In this document: positions 10,158 through 22,859 of the stretch, piece by piece
How the letters are laid out: each line of letters opens with the position of its first letter
How positions within the stretch are numbered: the stretch's first letter is position 1
NCBI GenBank assembly: GCA_003212335.1
Contig: QCQA01000003.1
Span: forward strand, 1-64,000
DNA: 64,000 nt
Direction: 5' to 3'
From: SAR86 cluster bacterium AG-447-A08
GTDB taxonomy: Bacteria > Pseudomonadota > Gammaproteobacteria > Magnimaribacterales > Magnimaribacteraceae
The notes under the pieces: generated by a model
Database searches by the model: none
What the model was told of the DNA's origin: nothing
The model's input: only the letters and a program-made list of their open reading frames with translations
Position numbers and translations under genes: made by a program

Positions 10158-10532
10158 ATGGCAACAAAAAAGGCAACAAAAAAGAGAGTCAGTGAAGGCA
10201 TTGCGCATATACATGCATCCTTTAATAACACATTAATAAGCATAACCGATAAGCAAGGAAATGCCATTGCTCAATCTAGTTCTGGAGCTCAAGGTTTTAG
10301 AGGTTCAAGAAAGAGTACCCCTTTCGCTGCACAAAGAGCTGCAGAGGCTGTAGGTGATAAGGTTAAGATGGTGGGTATAGAAAGTCTAGAGATTCAAGTA
10401 CGTGGTCCAGGTTCTGGAAGAGAGTCTGCAATTAGAGGACTGAATTCAAAAGGGTTTAAGATAACTAAGATAACAGATGTTACTCCCATACCACATAACG
10501 GTTGTAGACCACCTAAAAGGAGGAGAGTCTAA
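10158..10532 (+). CDS. rpsK: 30S ribosomal protein S11
   Basis: Platform protein of the small subunit near the E-site mRNA. 124 residues. The N-terminus is Lys/Thr-rich, followed by [22 protein letters not shown] and the conserved [15 protein letters not shown]. The C-terminus [18 protein letters not shown] is diagnostic. In E. coli an Asn in this family is converted to isoaspartate. It overlaps rpsD by one base (TAATG). Confidence 0.98.
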   Translation: MATKKATKKRVSEGIAHIHASFNNTLISITDKQGNAIAQSSSGAQGFRGSRKSTPFAAQRAAEAVGDKVKMVGIESLEIQVRGPGSGRESAIRGLNSKGFKITKITDVTPIPHNGCRPPKRRRV

Positions 10533-11155
10533 TGGCTAGATATATAGGACCAAAATGTAAACTATCAAGAAGAGAAGGAAGGGATCTTCTTTTAAAAAGT
10601 GGTATAAGGTCTCACGACTCAAAATGCAAATCAGAAACAGTACCCGGACAACATGGACGTACAAGGCGTCCAAGAATATCTGACTATGGAGTTCAGTTAA
10701 GAGAAAAGCAAAAGGTTAGAAGAATTTACGGAGTCATGGAAAAACAATTTAAGACATACTACAAACATGCTGCGAGGATGAAAGGGGTTACAGGCGATAA
10801 TCTCTTGCAGATTCTTGAAAGTAGACTTGATAATGTTGTATATCGAATGGGTTTTGCCTCTACTAGATCTGAAGCTAGACAGCTGGTCAGTCACAAAGCA
10901 ATTTTAGTTAATGACAAGAAGGTAAACATACCTAGTTTCAAGATAAAACCTGGAGATACTATTTCTTTAACAGAACGCGCCAGAGGTCAAAATAGAGTAC
11001 AACAAGCTATAGAGATCGCCAAAAATAGAGAAGAATGTGATTGGGTTGATGTAAATGTATCCAATTATTCTGGAACATATAAAAATATACCTGACAGAGC
11101 TTCTCTGGATACAGATATAAATGAAAACTTGATCATCGAGCTTTATTCAAAATAA
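10532..11155 (+). CDS. rpsD: 30S ribosomal protein S4
   Basis: Primary assembly protein of the small subunit; in E. coli it is also the translational repressor of the alpha operon. 207 residues. [23 protein letters not shown], the S4 RNA-binding domain with [26 protein letters not shown] (about residues 95-120), and the end [10 protein letters not shown] match closely. The four-Cys zinc site of some S4 proteins is absent. It is followed by rpoA after 13 bases with a GAGG ribosome binding site. Confidence 0.98.
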   Translation: MARYIGPKCKLSRREGRDLLLKSGIRSHDSKCKSETVPGQHGRTRRPRISDYGVQLREKQKVRRIYGVMEKQFKTYYKHAARMKGVTGDNLLQILESRLDNVVYRMGFASTRSEARQLVSHKAILVNDKKVNIPSFKIKPGDTISLTERARGQNRVQQAIEIAKNREECDWVDVNVSNYSGTYKNIPDRASLDTDINENLIIELYSK

Positions 11156-11168
11156 AAGAGGAAAAACA

Positions 11169-12149
11169 ATGACAGATAATTACGATATTATTAAAGATTT
11201 TTTAACACCAACAGAAATAGTTGTTGAAGAATCTGGTCCTACTAGGTCTAAAATAGTTCTTGAGCCTCTTGAGCAAGGTTTTGGTCATACTTTAGGAAAT
11301 GCACTTAGAAGGATTATCTTATCTTCTATGCCAGGAACAGCAGTTTCTGAAGTTAAGATAGATGGTGTTTTACATGAATATAGTACTATCGAGGGTGTTC
11401 AAGAAGATGTCATTGATATTTTGCTAAATTTAAAAGACTTATCTGTAAGACTAACAGAGGTAGAAGACGCGGAGTTAACAGTTAGTAAGTCTGGAAGTGG
11501 AACAGTCACTGCAGCCGACATTGAGTTGCCTACTGGAGTAGAAATTATTAATCCGGATCATCATATTGCAACTTTAAATGATGAAGGTTCAATAAACATG
11601 ACTATGAAAGTTACTAGGGGAAGAGGTTTTGTACCAGTTAGACCTTTAGATGAAGATGAAGGTCAAGAGACAGGACTTCTGAGACTGGATGCCACTTACT
11701 CTCCTATCAAACGTGTTACTTATCAAGTTGATAATGCAAGGGTTGAACAAAGGACAAATTTAGACCGACTTACAGTAGATATAGATACTGACGGAACTTT
11801 AGAAGCTGAAGAGATTTTAAGAATTTCTGCTACCATCCTTCAACATCAATTATCTGCCTTCGCTGAATTAGGAAGGCTCGAAGAAGTAATTGAAGAGAAA
11901 GAAGAAGCTAAAATTGATCCAATAATGCTTCGACCTGTTGATGAGCTTGAACTTACTGTAAGATCAGCTAACTGTTTAAAAGCAGAAAATATTCACTATA
12001 TCGGAGATTTAGTAACTAGAATGGAATCTGATCTGTTAAGAACACCAAATTTGGGTAAAAAGTCTTTAAATGAAATAAAAGAAGTACTTTTGTCTAGAGG
12101 TCTTTCCCTAGGTTTGATACTAGATAACTGGCCACCTGAAAATAACTAA
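11169..12149 (+). CDS. rpoA: RNA polymerase alpha subunit
   Basis: Alpha dimerises to nucleate RNA polymerase assembly and contacts UP elements and activators. 326 residues. The N-terminal domain has [19 protein letters not shown] at about residues 37-55. The C-terminal domain, reached through an acidic linker ([14 protein letters not shown]), has the helix-hairpin-helix with [18 protein letters not shown] and [16 protein letters not shown]. It sits between rpsD and rplQ as in most bacteria. Confidence 0.99.
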   Translation: MTDNYDIIKDFLTPTEIVVEESGPTRSKIVLEPLEQGFGHTLGNALRRIILSSMPGTAVSEVKIDGVLHEYSTIEGVQEDVIDILLNLKDLSVRLTEVEDAELTVSKSGSGTVTAADIELPTGVEIINPDHHIATLNDEGSINMTMKVTRGRGFVPVRPLDEDEGQETGLLRLDATYSPIKRVTYQVDNARVEQRTNLDRLTVDIDTDGTLEAEEILRISATILQHQLSAFAELGRLEEVIEEKEEAKIDPIMLRPVDELELTVRSANCLKAENIHYIGDLVTRMESDLLRTPNLGKKSLNEIKEVLLSRGLSLGLILDNWPPENN

Positions 12150-12157
12150 GAAAAAAG

Positions 12158-12562
12158 ATGAGACATAGGAAATCTGGAAGAAAGCTTAATAGAAATAGTC
12201 CACAAAGAAACGCTTTGAAAAAAAGCTTGGCTATTTCAATAATAGAGCATGAGTCCGTAAAAACGACCTTGGCTAAAGCAAAAGAAATAAGAGGTTTTTT
12301 AGAGCCTTTAGTAACTCTCGCTAAAGACAACACAGTTGCCAACCAAAGATTGGCATATTCAAGACTCCAATCTAAAGAAGCTGTTGCTAAGTTATTTGAT
12401 GAACTAGGTCCTCGTTACAAAGATAGACCAGGGGGTTATCTAAGAGTTATTAAAAGGGGCTACAGGCCAGGTGATAAGGCTCCAGCTGCCCAAGTAGAAT
12501 TCGTTCAGGAAGAGGCTGCAGAACAAGAAGATACTGAGTCTCTTACAGAAGAAACAGCTTAA
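12158..12562 (+). CDS. rplQ: 50S ribosomal protein L17 with acidic C-terminal tail
   Basis: Large-subunit protein, last gene of the alpha operon. 134 residues. [25 protein letters not shown] and the C-terminal [23 protein letters not shown] are canonical. After the core there is an acidic tail of about 20 residues rich in Glu ([15 protein letters not shown]), longer than in E. coli. The stop codon overlaps that of the convergent uvrA by four bases, leaving no spacer for a terminator. Confidence 0.98.
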   Translation: MRHRKSGRKLNRNSPQRNALKKSLAISIIEHESVKTTLAKAKEIRGFLEPLVTLAKDNTVANQRLAYSRLQSKEAVAKLFDELGPRYKDRPGGYLRVIKRGYRPGDKAPAAQVEFVQEEAAEQEDTESLTEETA

Positions 12563-15393
12563 TTCTTTAATTCTTTTTTAAGATGTTTTCCCGTATGGGA
12601 AATTTTACTTTTAGAGAGATCTTCTGGAGTGCCTGTAGCAATAATTTCTCCTCCATTAAATCCTCCTTCAGGGCCAAGGTCTATAATCCAATCACTGGAC
12701 TTTATAACGTCCATATTATGCTCAATTACCACTACAGTATTCCCATTGTCCCTTAATCTTTTGAGTACTTTTAGCAATAGCTGAACATCGTACATATGAA
12801 GACCAGTAGTTGGTTCATCTAGAATATACAGTGTATGGTTATAGGCACTTTTAGACAATTCTTTGGCAAGCTTAACACGTTGAGCTTCACCCCCAGATAA
12901 AGTAGTAGCTTGTTGCCCTAATTTTACATACCCCAAACCTACATCCATTAAAGTTTCGAGTTTCTTTTTTATTGAAGGTATTGAATCAAAGAATTTTAAT
13001 GAGTCTTCAACTGTCATATCCAGCACTTCGTATATATTCTTGCCTTTATATTTAATATCCAGTGTCTCTCTGTTATATCTATGTCCTTCACACACATCGC
13101 ACTTCACATAAACATCTGGAAGAAAGTGCATCTCTACTTTAATGACTCCATCACCTTGACAGGCTTCACACCTTCCTCCTTTTACGTTGAAGCTAAACCT
13201 TCCTATTTTGTAACCTCTTGATCTTGACTCTTGAGTACCAGCAAATAGTTCTCTTAATGGCGTAAAGAGACCTGTATATGTTGCTGGATTTGATCTGGGA
13301 GTCCTTCCAATAGGGCTTTGGCTAATCTCAATTATTTTATCAATATCATTTATTCCAGATAATTTTTTAAATACTTTGGCATCTCTTTTTTCTGCTCTTG
13401 AAATTTCGTTAGATATCCCTGGAAGAAGCGTCTGATTAATTAAAGTTGATTTACCAGAGCCTGACACACCCGTTACACAAACAAAAAGGTCTAAAGGTAG
13501 CTCAAGATTTACAGATTTAAGATTATGACCATCTGCACCAGATAGTTTAATAATCCTATTTTCATCAACTTCTTTTCTTTTTGAGGGTATCTCTATTTTC
13601 CTTTTACCAGATAGAAATTGACCTGTAATTGAATCTTTAGATTTGGCAATTTGATCGGCAGTTCCTTGAGCACAAATCTTGCCTCCATGAACACCCGCTC
13701 CCGGACCTATGTCAACCACATGATCAGATGACTGCATAGTTTCGTGGTCATGCTCAACAACTATAACTGTATTACCAAGATCTCTTAATTTTTTTAAGGT
13801 CTTGAGAAGTTTTTCATTATCTCTTTGATGCAACCCTATTGAAGGCTCATCTAGGATATAAGTAACTCCTACAAGTCCAGCACCTATTTGACTGGCAAGT
13901 CTAATTCTTTGTGCTTCTCCTCCACTTAAACTTTCCGCACTTCTATCTAATGTAAGATAATTTAAGCCTACATCGATTAGGAACTCCAATCTCTCATTAA
14001 CTTCCTTAATAATTCTTTCAGCTATCTCTTGTTTTGACCCCTTTAAATTTAAATTTGAGAAGAAAGAGAAAGCCTGGTCTATCGTGTAAGATGTAATTTC
14101 AGGGAGGTTTACATTCTCTAAAAATACATTTCTTGCTTCTTTTCTTAATCTTGTTCCTGAGCAGGCTTTACATGATGATAAAGAGATTAGTTTTGATAAA
14201 TTATCTCTACTCCAACTAGACTCAGTTTCTTTATATCTTCTATCAATATTTTTGAGTACGCCCTCAAATGGAAAAATTCTTTCCACTAGACTTCCTCTTT
14301 TATTTCTCCAACTGAAGTTTACTGGTACTCCTTTACTACCATTTAATAGCAGATCTTTAGTATCCTCACTAAGATTTTGAAAGGGTTCATCCAGAGAAAA
14401 TTTAAAATCCCTCGAAAGACATTTAATGAGATGATAATGATATCGGTGACTTATGTCCCATCCAACAATTGCGCCTTCACTTAAACTTGCCGTTGGTTCA
14501 TGAATTACTTTTTCGACATCTACATATTGCTTTACACCCAATCCTTCACAGTCTGAACAAGCACCTGCAGGATTATTAAATGTAAATAATCTGGGTTCTA
14601 ATTCAGGTATGCTATAGCCACATTTACTGCATGCCATCTTTGAGCTATAAGATATTTCTTCATTTTCGTCTAATAAAAAGATTATGAGATTTCCATCACC
14701 TAAATTAAGAGCATTTTCAACTGACTCAGCAAGTCTTAATTTAAAATTTTCATCCGCTTTTTTGGGCAAAATTAACCTATCTATAACAGCTTCAATAGAG
14801 TGTTTTTTATTTTTATTTAGCTTTGGACTATCGTCTACATCAACAGTTATTCCATTGACACGCATTCTTACATAGCCTTGCATTTTGAGTTCTTCAAATA
14901 CATGAAGATGTTCTCCTTTTTGTTCTTTTATTAAAGGAGCTAGCACCATTAATTTTGTTTCACCAGGTAATTCTAAAATTTTGTCACATATTTGATTAGA
15001 AGTTTGACCTTCTAATGAAAGATTATGATCAGGGCAAATCGGTGTTCCTGCTCTTGCAAAAAGAAGCCTTAAATAGTCATAGATTTCTGTAACTGTTCCA
15101 ACAGTTGACCGAGGGTTATGCGAGGTAGTTTTCTGTTCAATTGAAATTGCTGGTGAAAGACCTTCAATATGATCAACATCAGGTTTTTCCATCATTGATA
15201 GAAATTGTCTCGCGTAAGCAGAGAGAGATTCAACATATCTTCTCTGTCCTTCTGCATATAATGTATCAAAGGCTAAACTCGATTTCCCAGAACCTGAAAG
15301 GCCTGTTATTACGACAAGCTTATCTCTAGGAAGATCTATATCTATATTTTTAAGGTTGTGCTGCCTAGCACCTCTTACCTTGATGTGTTTCAT
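12559..15393 (-). CDS. uvrA: Excinuclease ABC subunit A
   Basis: Damage-recognition ATPase of nucleotide excision repair; dimeric, loads UvrB onto lesions. 944 residues, like E. coli (940). Two ABC modules are visible: Walker [13 protein letters not shown] at about residue 32 and [10 protein letters not shown] at about 640, each with its own LSGGEAQR signature. Zinc fingers of the CxxC type occur near 256 (CSKCGYS...CSDCEGLG) and 740 (CEACQGDG...CDVCEGH). It is transcribed away from ssb, the gammaproteobacterial arrangement. No LexA-type CTG-N10-CAG operator is visible upstream. Confidence 0.99.
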   Translation of the reverse strand: MKHIKVRGARQHNLKNIDIDLPRDKLVVITGLSGSGKSSLAFDTLYAEGQRRYVESLSAYARQFLSMMEKPDVDHIEGLSPAISIEQKTTSHNPRSTVGTVTEIYDYLRLLFARAGTPICPDHNLSLEGQTSNQICDKILELPGETKLMVLAPLIKEQKGEHLHVFEELKMQGYVRMRVNGITVDVDDSPKLNKNKKHSIEAVIDRLILPKKADENFKLRLAESVENALNLGDGNLIIFLLDENEEISYSSKMACSKCGYSIPELEPRLFTFNNPAGACSDCEGLGVKQYVDVEKVIHEPTASLSEGAIVGWDISHRYHYHLIKCLSRDFKFSLDEPFQNLSEDTKDLLLNGSKGVPVNFSWRNKRGSLVERIFPFEGVLKNIDRRYKETESSWSRDNLSKLISLSSCKACSGTRLRKEARNVFLENVNLPEITSYTIDQAFSFFSNLNLKGSKQEIAERIIKEVNERLEFLIDVGLNYLTLDRSAESLSGGEAQRIRLASQIGAGLVGVTYILDEPSIGLHQRDNEKLLKTLKKLRDLGNTVIVVEHDHETMQSSDHVVDIGPGAGVHGGKICAQGTADQIAKSKDSITGQFLSGKRKIEIPSKRKEVDENRIIKLSGADGHNLKSVNLELPLDLFVCVTGVSGSGKSTLINQTLLPGISNEISRAEKRDAKVFKKLSGINDIDKIIEISQSPIGRTPRSNPATYTGLFTPLRELFAGTQESRSRGYKIGRFSFNVKGGRCEACQGDGVIKVEMHFLPDVYVKCDVCEGHRYNRETLDIKYKGKNIYEVLDMTVEDSLKFFDSIPSIKKKLETLMDVGLGYVKLGQQATTLSGGEAQRVKLAKELSKSAYNHTLYILDEPTTGLHMYDVQLLLKVLKRLRDNGNTVVVIEHNMDVIKSSDWIIDLGPEGGFNGGEIIATGTPEDLSKSKISHTGKHLKKELKN

Positions 15394-15476
15394 TAAAAAA
15401 AGATAATGTTTTGGAACTTAAATTTAGAAAAGTGATTATAATCGGAGTTGGTAATATTAACTAAATTAAAATTTGT
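15394..15476. promoter_or_regulatory. uvrA/ssb divergent promoter with symmetric -10
   Basis: The 83-base gap separates divergent uvrA and ssb. The sequence GATTATAATC at 15434-15443 is a perfect palindrome and yields a TATAAT on each strand (15437-15442 forward, 15435-15440 reverse). -35 matches are weak: forward TTGGAA at 15411 with a 20-base spacer, or GAACTT at 15414 with 17 bases. Promoter activity is an inference; no CTG-N10-CAG SOS box is present. Confidence 0.5.
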
Positions 15477-15920
15477 ATGGCTAGAAGTGGAATAAATAAG
15501 GTTATTTTGGTGGGAAACTTAGGACAGGATCCCGAGGTTAAATACACTGCAGGAGGGGCTGCGGTAACTACTTTAAGTTTAGCTACTTCTGAGTCATGGA
15601 AAGATAAAGATACCGGTCAAGATCAAGAAAAAACAGAATGGCATAGAGTAGTTCTCTGGAGAAGATTAGCTGAGATAGCAGGAGAGTATTTAAAAAAAGG
15701 TTCTAAGGTATATATAGAGGGACAGCTACAAACTAGAAAATGGGAGCAAGATGGACAAACCAGATATACCACAGAAGTTGTAGGTAGGGATATGCAATTC
15801 CTTGATAGTAGAGGAAACACTTCTTCTGATAATTCTTCTACGTACGAGGATGTCAATCAAGATATGGGTTCTCAGAATTTACCTGATAGCGGTATTACTG
15901 ACGACGATATACCTTTTTAA
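15477..15920 (+). CDS. ssb: Single-stranded DNA-binding protein
   Basis: Binds single-stranded DNA in replication, recombination and repair. 147 residues, shorter than E. coli (178) because the linker is reduced. OB-fold signatures: [56 protein letters not shown]. The C-terminal acidic tip DDDIPF, which recruits partner proteins, is intact. The start gives MARSGINK. It stops one base before the end of convergent fabB. Confidence 0.98.
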   Translation: MARSGINKVILVGNLGQDPEVKYTAGGAAVTTLSLATSESWKDKDTGQDQEKTEWHRVVLWRRLAEIAGEYLKKGSKVYIEGQLQTRKWEQDGQTRYTTEVVGRDMQFLDSRGNTSSDNSSTYEDVNQDMGSQNLPDSGITDDDIPF

Positions 15921-15921
15921 A

Positions 15922-17136
15922 TCAAGGCTTTTCAAAAATAAGAGTTGCGTTAGTTCCACCAAATCCAAAACTGTTACTCAAAAAACTTTTTAATTCAGTA
16001 GAAAAATTTTCCCTAACTATTGGAAATGACTCAGCCCCTTCGTCTATATTTTCAATATTTGCTGATCCTACAATAAACCCTTCTTTCATCATTATTAATC
16101 CATATATAGCCTCTTGTACGCCTGCAGCGCCGAGAGAATGTCCTGAAAGAGACTTAGTAGAGCTTATCCAAGGAATACTATCTCCAAAAACTGACTTTAT
16201 AGCATTCAATTCGGTAATATCACCCGCTGGAGTGCTCGTTCCATGGGCATTAATATAGTCAACTGTTTTATTGCCACTCATCTCTAAAGCAATTTGCATA
16301 CATCTCTCACCACCTTCTCCAGATGGACTCACCATGTCTTCACCATCCGAGGTAGCTGCGTACCCTGTCAGTTGGGCGATTATTTCCGCACCTCTATTTA
16401 TCGCATGTTGTTTTTCTTCAAGGATTACCGTTCCAGCCCCACCAGCTATGACAAAACCATCTCTGTCTTTGTCGTAAGCTCTAGAAGCAGATTGAGGATT
16501 ATCATTATATTTGGTTGATAAAGCTCCCATTGCATCGAAGAGGCTTGTCATGCCCCAGTGTTCTGCTTCGCCACCGCCTGCTATAACAATATCTTGTTTG
16601 CCAAGTTGAATCTGCTCCATGCCAGAACCTATGCAGTGGGCACTGGTAGCGCAGGCTGACGATATAGAAAAATTTATACCCTTTATACCAAATGAGGTGG
16701 CTAAGCATGCAGATACTGTGCTTCCCATTGCTTTAGTTACTCTGTAAGGGCCTATTCTCTTTAATCCTTTAGACCTAAGTATATCTGCGGAATCTATTTG
16801 ATCTTCTGATGAAGCTCCACCCGATCCCATTATTAAACCTGTTCTATTATTCGATAAATCGACATCTTCTAGTTTTGCATCACTTATAGCTTCCTCAGTA
16901 CTCAAATAGGCAAAAGCAGCAGCATCACCCATGAATCTATATAACTTCCTATCTATACGCTCCTTAAGATCTAAATTTTTTACTGATCCAGATACGTGAC
17001 TTCTGAGACCGAGCTCGGCATTTACTTCATTTTTAGATATTCCAGACTCAAGATTGGTTAATGACTTAGTAACCTCTTGAATATTATTTCCTAAGCTTGA
17101 GACTATTCCTATTCCTGTGACAACTACTTCTCGCAT
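15922..17136 (-). CDS. fabB: Beta-ketoacyl-ACP synthase I
   Basis: Condensing enzyme of type II fatty acid synthesis, needed for elongating unsaturated chains. From 17136 it reads [18 protein letters not shown] (404 residues); an in-frame ATG at 17169 lies within fabA and would add unrelated residues. Catalytic Cys is in [16 protein letters not shown] (about residue 160), and the two active-site His are in [11 protein letters not shown] and [11 protein letters not shown]. The fabA-fabB pair, one base apart, is typical of gammaproteobacteria that make unsaturated fatty acids anaerobically. Confidence 0.98.
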   Translation of the reverse strand: MREVVVTGIGIVSSLGNNIQEVTKSLTNLESGISKNEVNAELGLRSHVSGSVKNLDLKERIDRKLYRFMGDAAAFAYLSTEEAISDAKLEDVDLSNNRTGLIMGSGGASSEDQIDSADILRSKGLKRIGPYRVTKAMGSTVSACLATSFGIKGINFSISSACATSAHCIGSGMEQIQLGKQDIVIAGGGEAEHWGMTSLFDAMGALSTKYNDNPQSASRAYDKDRDGFVIAGGAGTVILEEKQHAINRGAEIIAQLTGYAATSDGEDMVSPSGEGGERCMQIALEMSGNKTVDYINAHGTSTPAGDITELNAIKSVFGDSIPWISSTKSLSGHSLGAAGVQEAIYGLIMMKEGFIVGSANIENIDEGAESFPIVRENFSTELKSFLSNSFGFGGTNATLIFEKP

Positions 17137-17137
17137 A

Positions 17138-17659
17138 TCAAAAGCTCGATGTATCCTGAAAAAGACCAACTTTCAGTCCTTTCGCAGTATATATCTCTCT
17201 ACCATCAACCAACATGGAACCTTCTCCAATGCCTACAGTAAGATCAAGATTCAGTATTCTCTTCATATCTATTTTAAGAGTAACCAGATTGGCTGTAGGG
17301 AGCACTTGACCGAAAAATTTTACTTCTGAGGCTCCTAAAGCTCTTCCTCGGCCAGGATTTCCCAACCAACATAAATAAAAGCCTACAAGTTGCCACATTG
17401 CATCAAGCCCTAGACATCCAGGCATCACCGGATCACCTTTAAAGTGACAATCAAAAAACCATAAATCAGGATTTACATCCAATTCGGCTATTATTTCCCC
17501 TTTAGAAAATTTTCCTCCGTCGGTATTTATAGTCGATATTCTATCGAACATAAGCATATTGGGAGTTGGAAGACGTCCATTTTCCTGCCCAAAAAGATTG
17601 CCCTGTGCGCAATCAAGTAATTCCTCTTTGTTATAGCTATTTTTAGGTATAAAAGACAT
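17138..17659 (-). CDS. fabA: 3-hydroxydecanoyl-ACP dehydratase/isomerase
   Basis: Dehydrates 3-hydroxydecanoyl-ACP and isomerises the trans-2 to the cis-3 product, the branch point for unsaturated fatty acids. 173 residues, as in E. coli. His72 in [11 protein letters not shown] and Asp86 in [12 protein letters not shown] are the catalytic pair, and FAL-type [12 protein letters not shown] is present. Upstream of fabB on the same strand, likely co-transcribed. A short palindrome sits just before its start codon. Confidence 0.98.
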   Translation of the reverse strand: MSFIPKNSYNKEELLDCAQGNLFGQENGRLPTPNMLMFDRISTINTDGGKFSKGEIIAELDVNPDLWFFDCHFKGDPVMPGCLGLDAMWQLVGFYLCWLGNPGRGRALGASEVKFFGQVLPTANLVTLKIDMKRILNLDLTVGIGEGSMLVDGREIYTAKGLKVGLFQDTSSF

Positions 17660-17666
17660 TTAATTT

Positions 17667-17679
17667 CTCAAATTTTGAG
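17667..17679 (-). promoter_or_regulatory. Palindrome before fabA start
   Basis: CTCAAATTTTGAG is a perfect 13-base inverted repeat (6-base arms around one T), ending 8 bases upstream of the fabA start. In the fabA mRNA it could fold as a 5-bp hairpin whose 3' arm contains the only GAG near the start, or it could be a protein operator. FabR/FadR consensus is not recognisable, so the role is unassigned. Confidence 0.3.
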
Positions 17680-17709
17680 TCAATGATACATTAAAATGCG
17701 TCAGAAAGA

Positions 17710-18675
17710 CTAAGATAGCCTCAATCCTAGATTAGAGACAATATCTTCAAGTGCTTCTCTGTAGGGGTTTTGAGGTACATTTTCTAGTTTATTCATACAA
17801 TCTTTCGAGTAATGTATAAAGACTTCTTGCATCTTTTCATAAGTATTAGCAGTTTCAAGTAGATTCAAAACCTCTTCAAAATTATTTTTTTTATTTTTTT
17901 CAAATAGAGAAAGTAACTTCTTTTGAATCTTTGGATCGGCATTCTTAAGGGCAGTTATTATTGGGAGGGTGAACTTACCTTCCTCGTAATCCTTACCAAC
18001 TTTTTTGCCAGTGAATTTCTCGTCTCCATAATAATCCAAAATATCATCTTGAATTTGAAAAGCTATTCCCAATGAAGTGGAAAATTGAGACAAGCTATCC
18101 AGTTGATCTTTGCTACATGAGGCGAGGATTCCAGCTGTAACTGAAGAAACCTTAAAAAGTTCTGCTGTCTTTCTGTCAATAATCTCAAAATACTGATTTT
18201 CTGTAAGCTTATCTTTATTTTTTAATGAAAGTTGAAGAACTTCTCCTTCAGAAATTCTATTCGTCGCATTTGCAAGCGCTCTGATAATATTTGGATTATC
18301 AAAGCTAGCCATTAATTGAAATGCTTTTGAATAAACAAAATCTCCAACTAATACACCATGAGCATTGTCCCATTTATTTTGAATGCTCTCTTTGCCTCTT
18401 CTCATAAGACTTTCGTCTACAACATCATCATGTATTAAGGTTGCTGTATGAAGCAATTCAATGGAACTTGCTAATCTAATGAGGTCGCTTCCTGAATAAT
18501 CAAATGCTTTTGCAACTAAGATACATATAGCCGGTCTTATTCTCTTGCCTCCTGAATTAACGAGATAACTTGATACTTCTGTAGCTAATTCAATTTCAGA
18601 ACTAACAGAGATACTTAAATTATTCTCAAGCTCATTTAATTCTTTTGATATAAGCTTCTTATATTTCAATTCCAT
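17710..18675 (-). CDS. ispB: Polyprenyl (probably octaprenyl) diphosphate synthase
   Basis: Trans-prenyltransferase that extends farnesyl diphosphate with IPP to make the quinone side chain. 321 residues. Both Asp-rich motifs are clear: DDVVD at residues 83-87 (first) and DDILD near residue 213 (second), along with GGKRIRP and the RRG after the first motif. Its divergent position next to rplU-rpmA-obgE matches ispB in E. coli. Chain length cannot be read with certainty from sequence, so 'octa' is inferred from context. Confidence 0.93.
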   Translation of the reverse strand: MELKYKKLISKELNELENNLSISVSSEIELATEVSSYLVNSGGKRIRPAICILVAKAFDYSGSDLIRLASSIELLHTATLIHDDVVDESLMRRGKESIQNKWDNAHGVLVGDFVYSKAFQLMASFDNPNIIRALANATNRISEGEVLQLSLKNKDKLTENQYFEIIDRKTAELFKVSSVTAGILASCSKDQLDSLSQFSTSLGIAFQIQDDILDYYGDEKFTGKKVGKDYEEGKFTLPIITALKNADPKIQKKLLSLFEKNKKNNFEEVLNLLETANTYEKMQEVFIHYSKDCMNKLENVPQNPYREALEDIVSNLGLRLS

Positions 18676-18720
18676 ATATGTTTCTATTTTAAATTAAGTC
18701 AGCTAAATCAAGGAATTATA

Positions 18721-18749
18721 TTGCGATAACTTCATCTTTTTCGTATAGT
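18721..18749 (+). promoter_or_regulatory. rplU promoter
   Basis: TTGCGA at 18721-18726 and TATAGT at 18744-18749 are separated by 17 bases, a good sigma-70-type match. Transcription would begin near 18756, about 25 bases before the rplU start. A reverse-strand TATAAT at 18715-18720 could serve ispB. Confidence 0.65.
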
Positions 18750-18781
18750 GCACATCCTTAAATTCCAGTTTGGAGATAAAT

Positions 18782-19093
18782 ATGTTTGCCGTAATAGAGA
18801 GCGGAGGAAAACAACACACAGTATCAGAGGGTGAAAGCCTAAAAGTAGAGCTTTTATCTGTTGAAGAAGGTGCAACTATTGAGTTTGATAAAGTTCTTAT
18901 GATCTCTAATGGTGGCGAATCTAAAATAGGTAATCCTTACATAGAAAATGCAAAAGTTACTGCTAAATTAGTTTCAAATGGTAAGCATGATAAAATACGT
19001 GTTTTTAAAATGAAAAGAAGAAAAGACTATAGACGTACTTACGGTCATAGACAAAACTTCAGTGAAATTAAAATAGAATCAATTAGTTCATAA
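18782..19093 (+). CDS. rplU: 50S ribosomal protein L21
   Basis: Large-subunit protein. The start at 18782 gives [17 protein letters not shown] and 103 residues, equal to E. coli; GGAG at 18772-18775 is the ribosome binding site. An upstream in-frame start at 18770 adds MEIN but would lie on the ribosome binding site, so it is rejected. The C-terminus has [23 protein letters not shown]. Followed by rpmA after 11 bases. Confidence 0.98.
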   Translation: MFAVIESGGKQHTVSEGESLKVELLSVEEGATIEFDKVLMISNGGESKIGNPYIENAKVTAKLVSNGKHDKIRVFKMKRRKDYRRTYGHRQNFSEIKIESISS

Positions 19094-19104
19094 CATAAAG
19101 TACG

Positions 19105-19362
19105 ATGGCACATAAAAAAGCAGGTGGAAGCAGTAGAAATGGAAGAGATTCCCAGTCAAAAAGACTTGGAATTAAAAGCTATGGTGGGGAATTAATTAGT
19201 GCAGGTTCTATCATTGTAAGGCAAAGAGGCACAAAATTTCACCCTGGAAAAAACGTAGGATGCGGTAAAGACCATACTCTTTTTTCAAAAGTTGACGGCA
19301 GAGTCTCGTTCGTAAAAAAAGGACCTAAGTTAAGACAATTCGTCAACGTAGATCCTGTCTAA
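19105..19362 (+). CDS. rpmA: 50S ribosomal protein L27
   Basis: Protein whose N-terminal tail reaches the peptidyl-transferase centre. 85 residues as in E. coli. It starts directly [17 protein letters not shown], so it lacks the cleaved leader found in Firmicutes. Conserved GQxI and [13 protein letters not shown] segments follow. Part of the rplU-rpmA-obgE cluster. Confidence 0.98.
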   Translation: MAHKKAGGSSRNGRDSQSKRLGIKSYGGELISAGSIIVRQRGTKFHPGKNVGCGKDHTLFSKVDGRVSFVKKGPKLRQFVNVDPV

Positions 19363-19382
19363 GTCCCAAAACCCTCTCCTAA

Positions 19383-21515
<2,133 letters not shown>

Positions 21516-21519
<4 letters not shown>

Positions 21520-21776
21520 AGTGCTTTAACTTTTTTTGATAGCCTAGATTTAGTTCTAGAGGCTTTATTTTTGGTGATAACTTTCTTACCAGCCATTGAA
21601 TCAAGAGTTTTCTCTGCAGCTGCTAAAGCTTCTTTAGCCGTATCTTTATCATTTGCTTCAATAGCGCTTAGTACAGACTTTACTGCTGTTCTAGTAGAGG
21701 CTCTTTGAGAGCTTTTGAGAGCATTCCTTTTAACATTTTGTCTTGCTCTTTTTATTGCTGATTTAATATTTGCCAT
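21516..21776 (-). CDS. rpsT: 30S ribosomal protein S20
   Basis: Three-helix primary 16S rRNA-binding protein. 86 residues. MANIKSAIKRARQNVKRNALKSSQRASTRTAVK is diagnostic, and the C-terminus KNKASRTKSRLSKKVKAL is basic. Monocistronic on the reverse strand with its own good promoter. It overlaps the proB stop by four bases. Confidence 0.98.
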
Positions 21777-21781
21777 AAATC

Positions 21782-21833
21782 TTGTATATCACTGAGAGGC
21801 GCGCATAATGCATTCTGAAGAGCAAAGTGTCAA
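21782..21833. promoter_or_regulatory. rpsT promoter and overlapping opposed promoter
   Basis: Reverse strand (rpsT): TTGACA (21828-21833), 17-base spacer, CATTAT (21805-21810), a near-consensus sigma-70 promoter. Forward strand (heptosyltransferase gene): TTGTAT (21782-21787), 16-base spacer, CATAAT (21804-21809). The two -10 hexamers occupy almost the same bases, so the promoters face each other and should compete. Confidence 0.65.
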
Positions 21834-21848
21834 GTAACAATATGCAAT

Positions 21849-22850
21849 ATGTCTAACAAGTATTTAATTGTAATACTGCGATTTCATGGTGATGTTCTGC
21901 TAACTAAGCCCATGATCGATAACATCAAGCTTAATGATCCAGATGGTCAAATAGATCTTTTGTTATACAAAGGAACAGGCTCTATTTTAGAGCAAGAAAA
22001 AAGTATTAATGAAATTATAGAAATAGACAATGCCTCTAAAGCCAATATCTTTTCAAGGATTAAAAAAGAAATCAATTTGTGGACTAAAGTTAGATCAAAA
22101 AAATATAAATACGCTTTCTTTTTAACTACACAATGGAGAGTAGTTCCTATCAGCTGGGCAATAGGTAAGGCGATGAAGGCAGCGGTAGATGATAAAAAAA
22201 GAAGAAAAATTTTATGGACTAAATCTTTTTCAGTAATCTTCCCTGAAGCTTTAGAAAAACATATTGTCCAAAGAAACCTCTCAGCTTTAAAGAGCCTAGA
22301 TTTAACGGTCTTCCATGAGGATTTAATCCTAGATCCAGTCCCTTTAAAAAAAGAATATAAAGCATTGTCTGAAAGTTTTCCTTTTTTAAATCAAGGAAAT
22401 GGTTATTGTTTAATCCATCCCACTTCAAGACGTGAGAAAAAGTTATGGGATAAAGAAAGGTTTAGTGAATTAATTAACTTATTGGCTAAACAAAACCTTT
22501 CTGTTGTTATTACTTCTGGACCGGATCTAAATGAGGTGGGCTATGTTGAAGAAATAATAGAGAAAGCTAATGTTCATGATCAGCAAGTATTAAATCTTGC
22601 TGGTAAAACAAGCCTTTTAGGTTTAGCTGCTCTTATTAAAGGCGCTAAATTTTTTATTGGCTTAGATTCTGTTGCATCTCACATTGCTGCTTCAGTGAAC
22701 AAAGAGTCCATAACTTTATTTGGACCTAGTAATCCAATAAATTGGAAGCCTTGGTCCGATAGAGCTAAGATTATTGTGCGGAATGATCTAAAGAACATCG
22801 AAGTTGGAGAAGTGATTAGTCTTGTGGAAGAAATGTATCCACAATCATAG
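21849..22850 (+). CDS. Glycosyltransferase family 9, heptosyltransferase-like
   Basis: Resembles LPS core heptosyltransferases of the WaaC/WaaF/WaaQ type (GT-B fold), which move heptose from ADP-heptose to lipid A core at the inner face of the inner membrane. 333 residues. The N-terminus LIVILRFHGDVLLTKPMID matches the RFHGDVLLTTP-type motif seen in WaaQ. The second Rossmann domain has IHPTSRREKKLWDKERFSELI, and the donor site LAGKTSLLGLAALIKGAKFFIGLDSVASHIAA followed by LFGPSNPINWKPW. WaaQ-like is the best guess; acceptor cannot be told. The gene is alone, with no LPS cluster nearby. Confidence 0.85.
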   Translation: MSNKYLIVILRFHGDVLLTKPMIDNIKLNDPDGQIDLLLYKGTGSILEQEKSINEIIEIDNASKANIFSRIKKEINLWTKVRSKKYKYAFFLTTQWRVVPISWAIGKAMKAAVDDKKRRKILWTKSFSVIFPEALEKHIVQRNLSALKSLDLTVFHEDLILDPVPLKKEYKALSESFPFLNQGNGYCLIHPTSRREKKLWDKERFSELINLLAKQNLSVVITSGPDLNEVGYVEEIIEKANVHDQQVLNLAGKTSLLGLAALIKGAKFFIGLDSVASHIAASVNKESITLFGPSNPINWKPWSDRAKIIVRNDLKNIEVGEVISLVEEMYPQS

Positions 22851-22859
22851 GAGAGATTT

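Noticed and set aside
15411-15442. Possible sigma-E promoter (GGAACTT at 15413) before ssb
   Set aside because: No TCTGA-like -10 at the correct distance; only the TATAAT palindrome fits.
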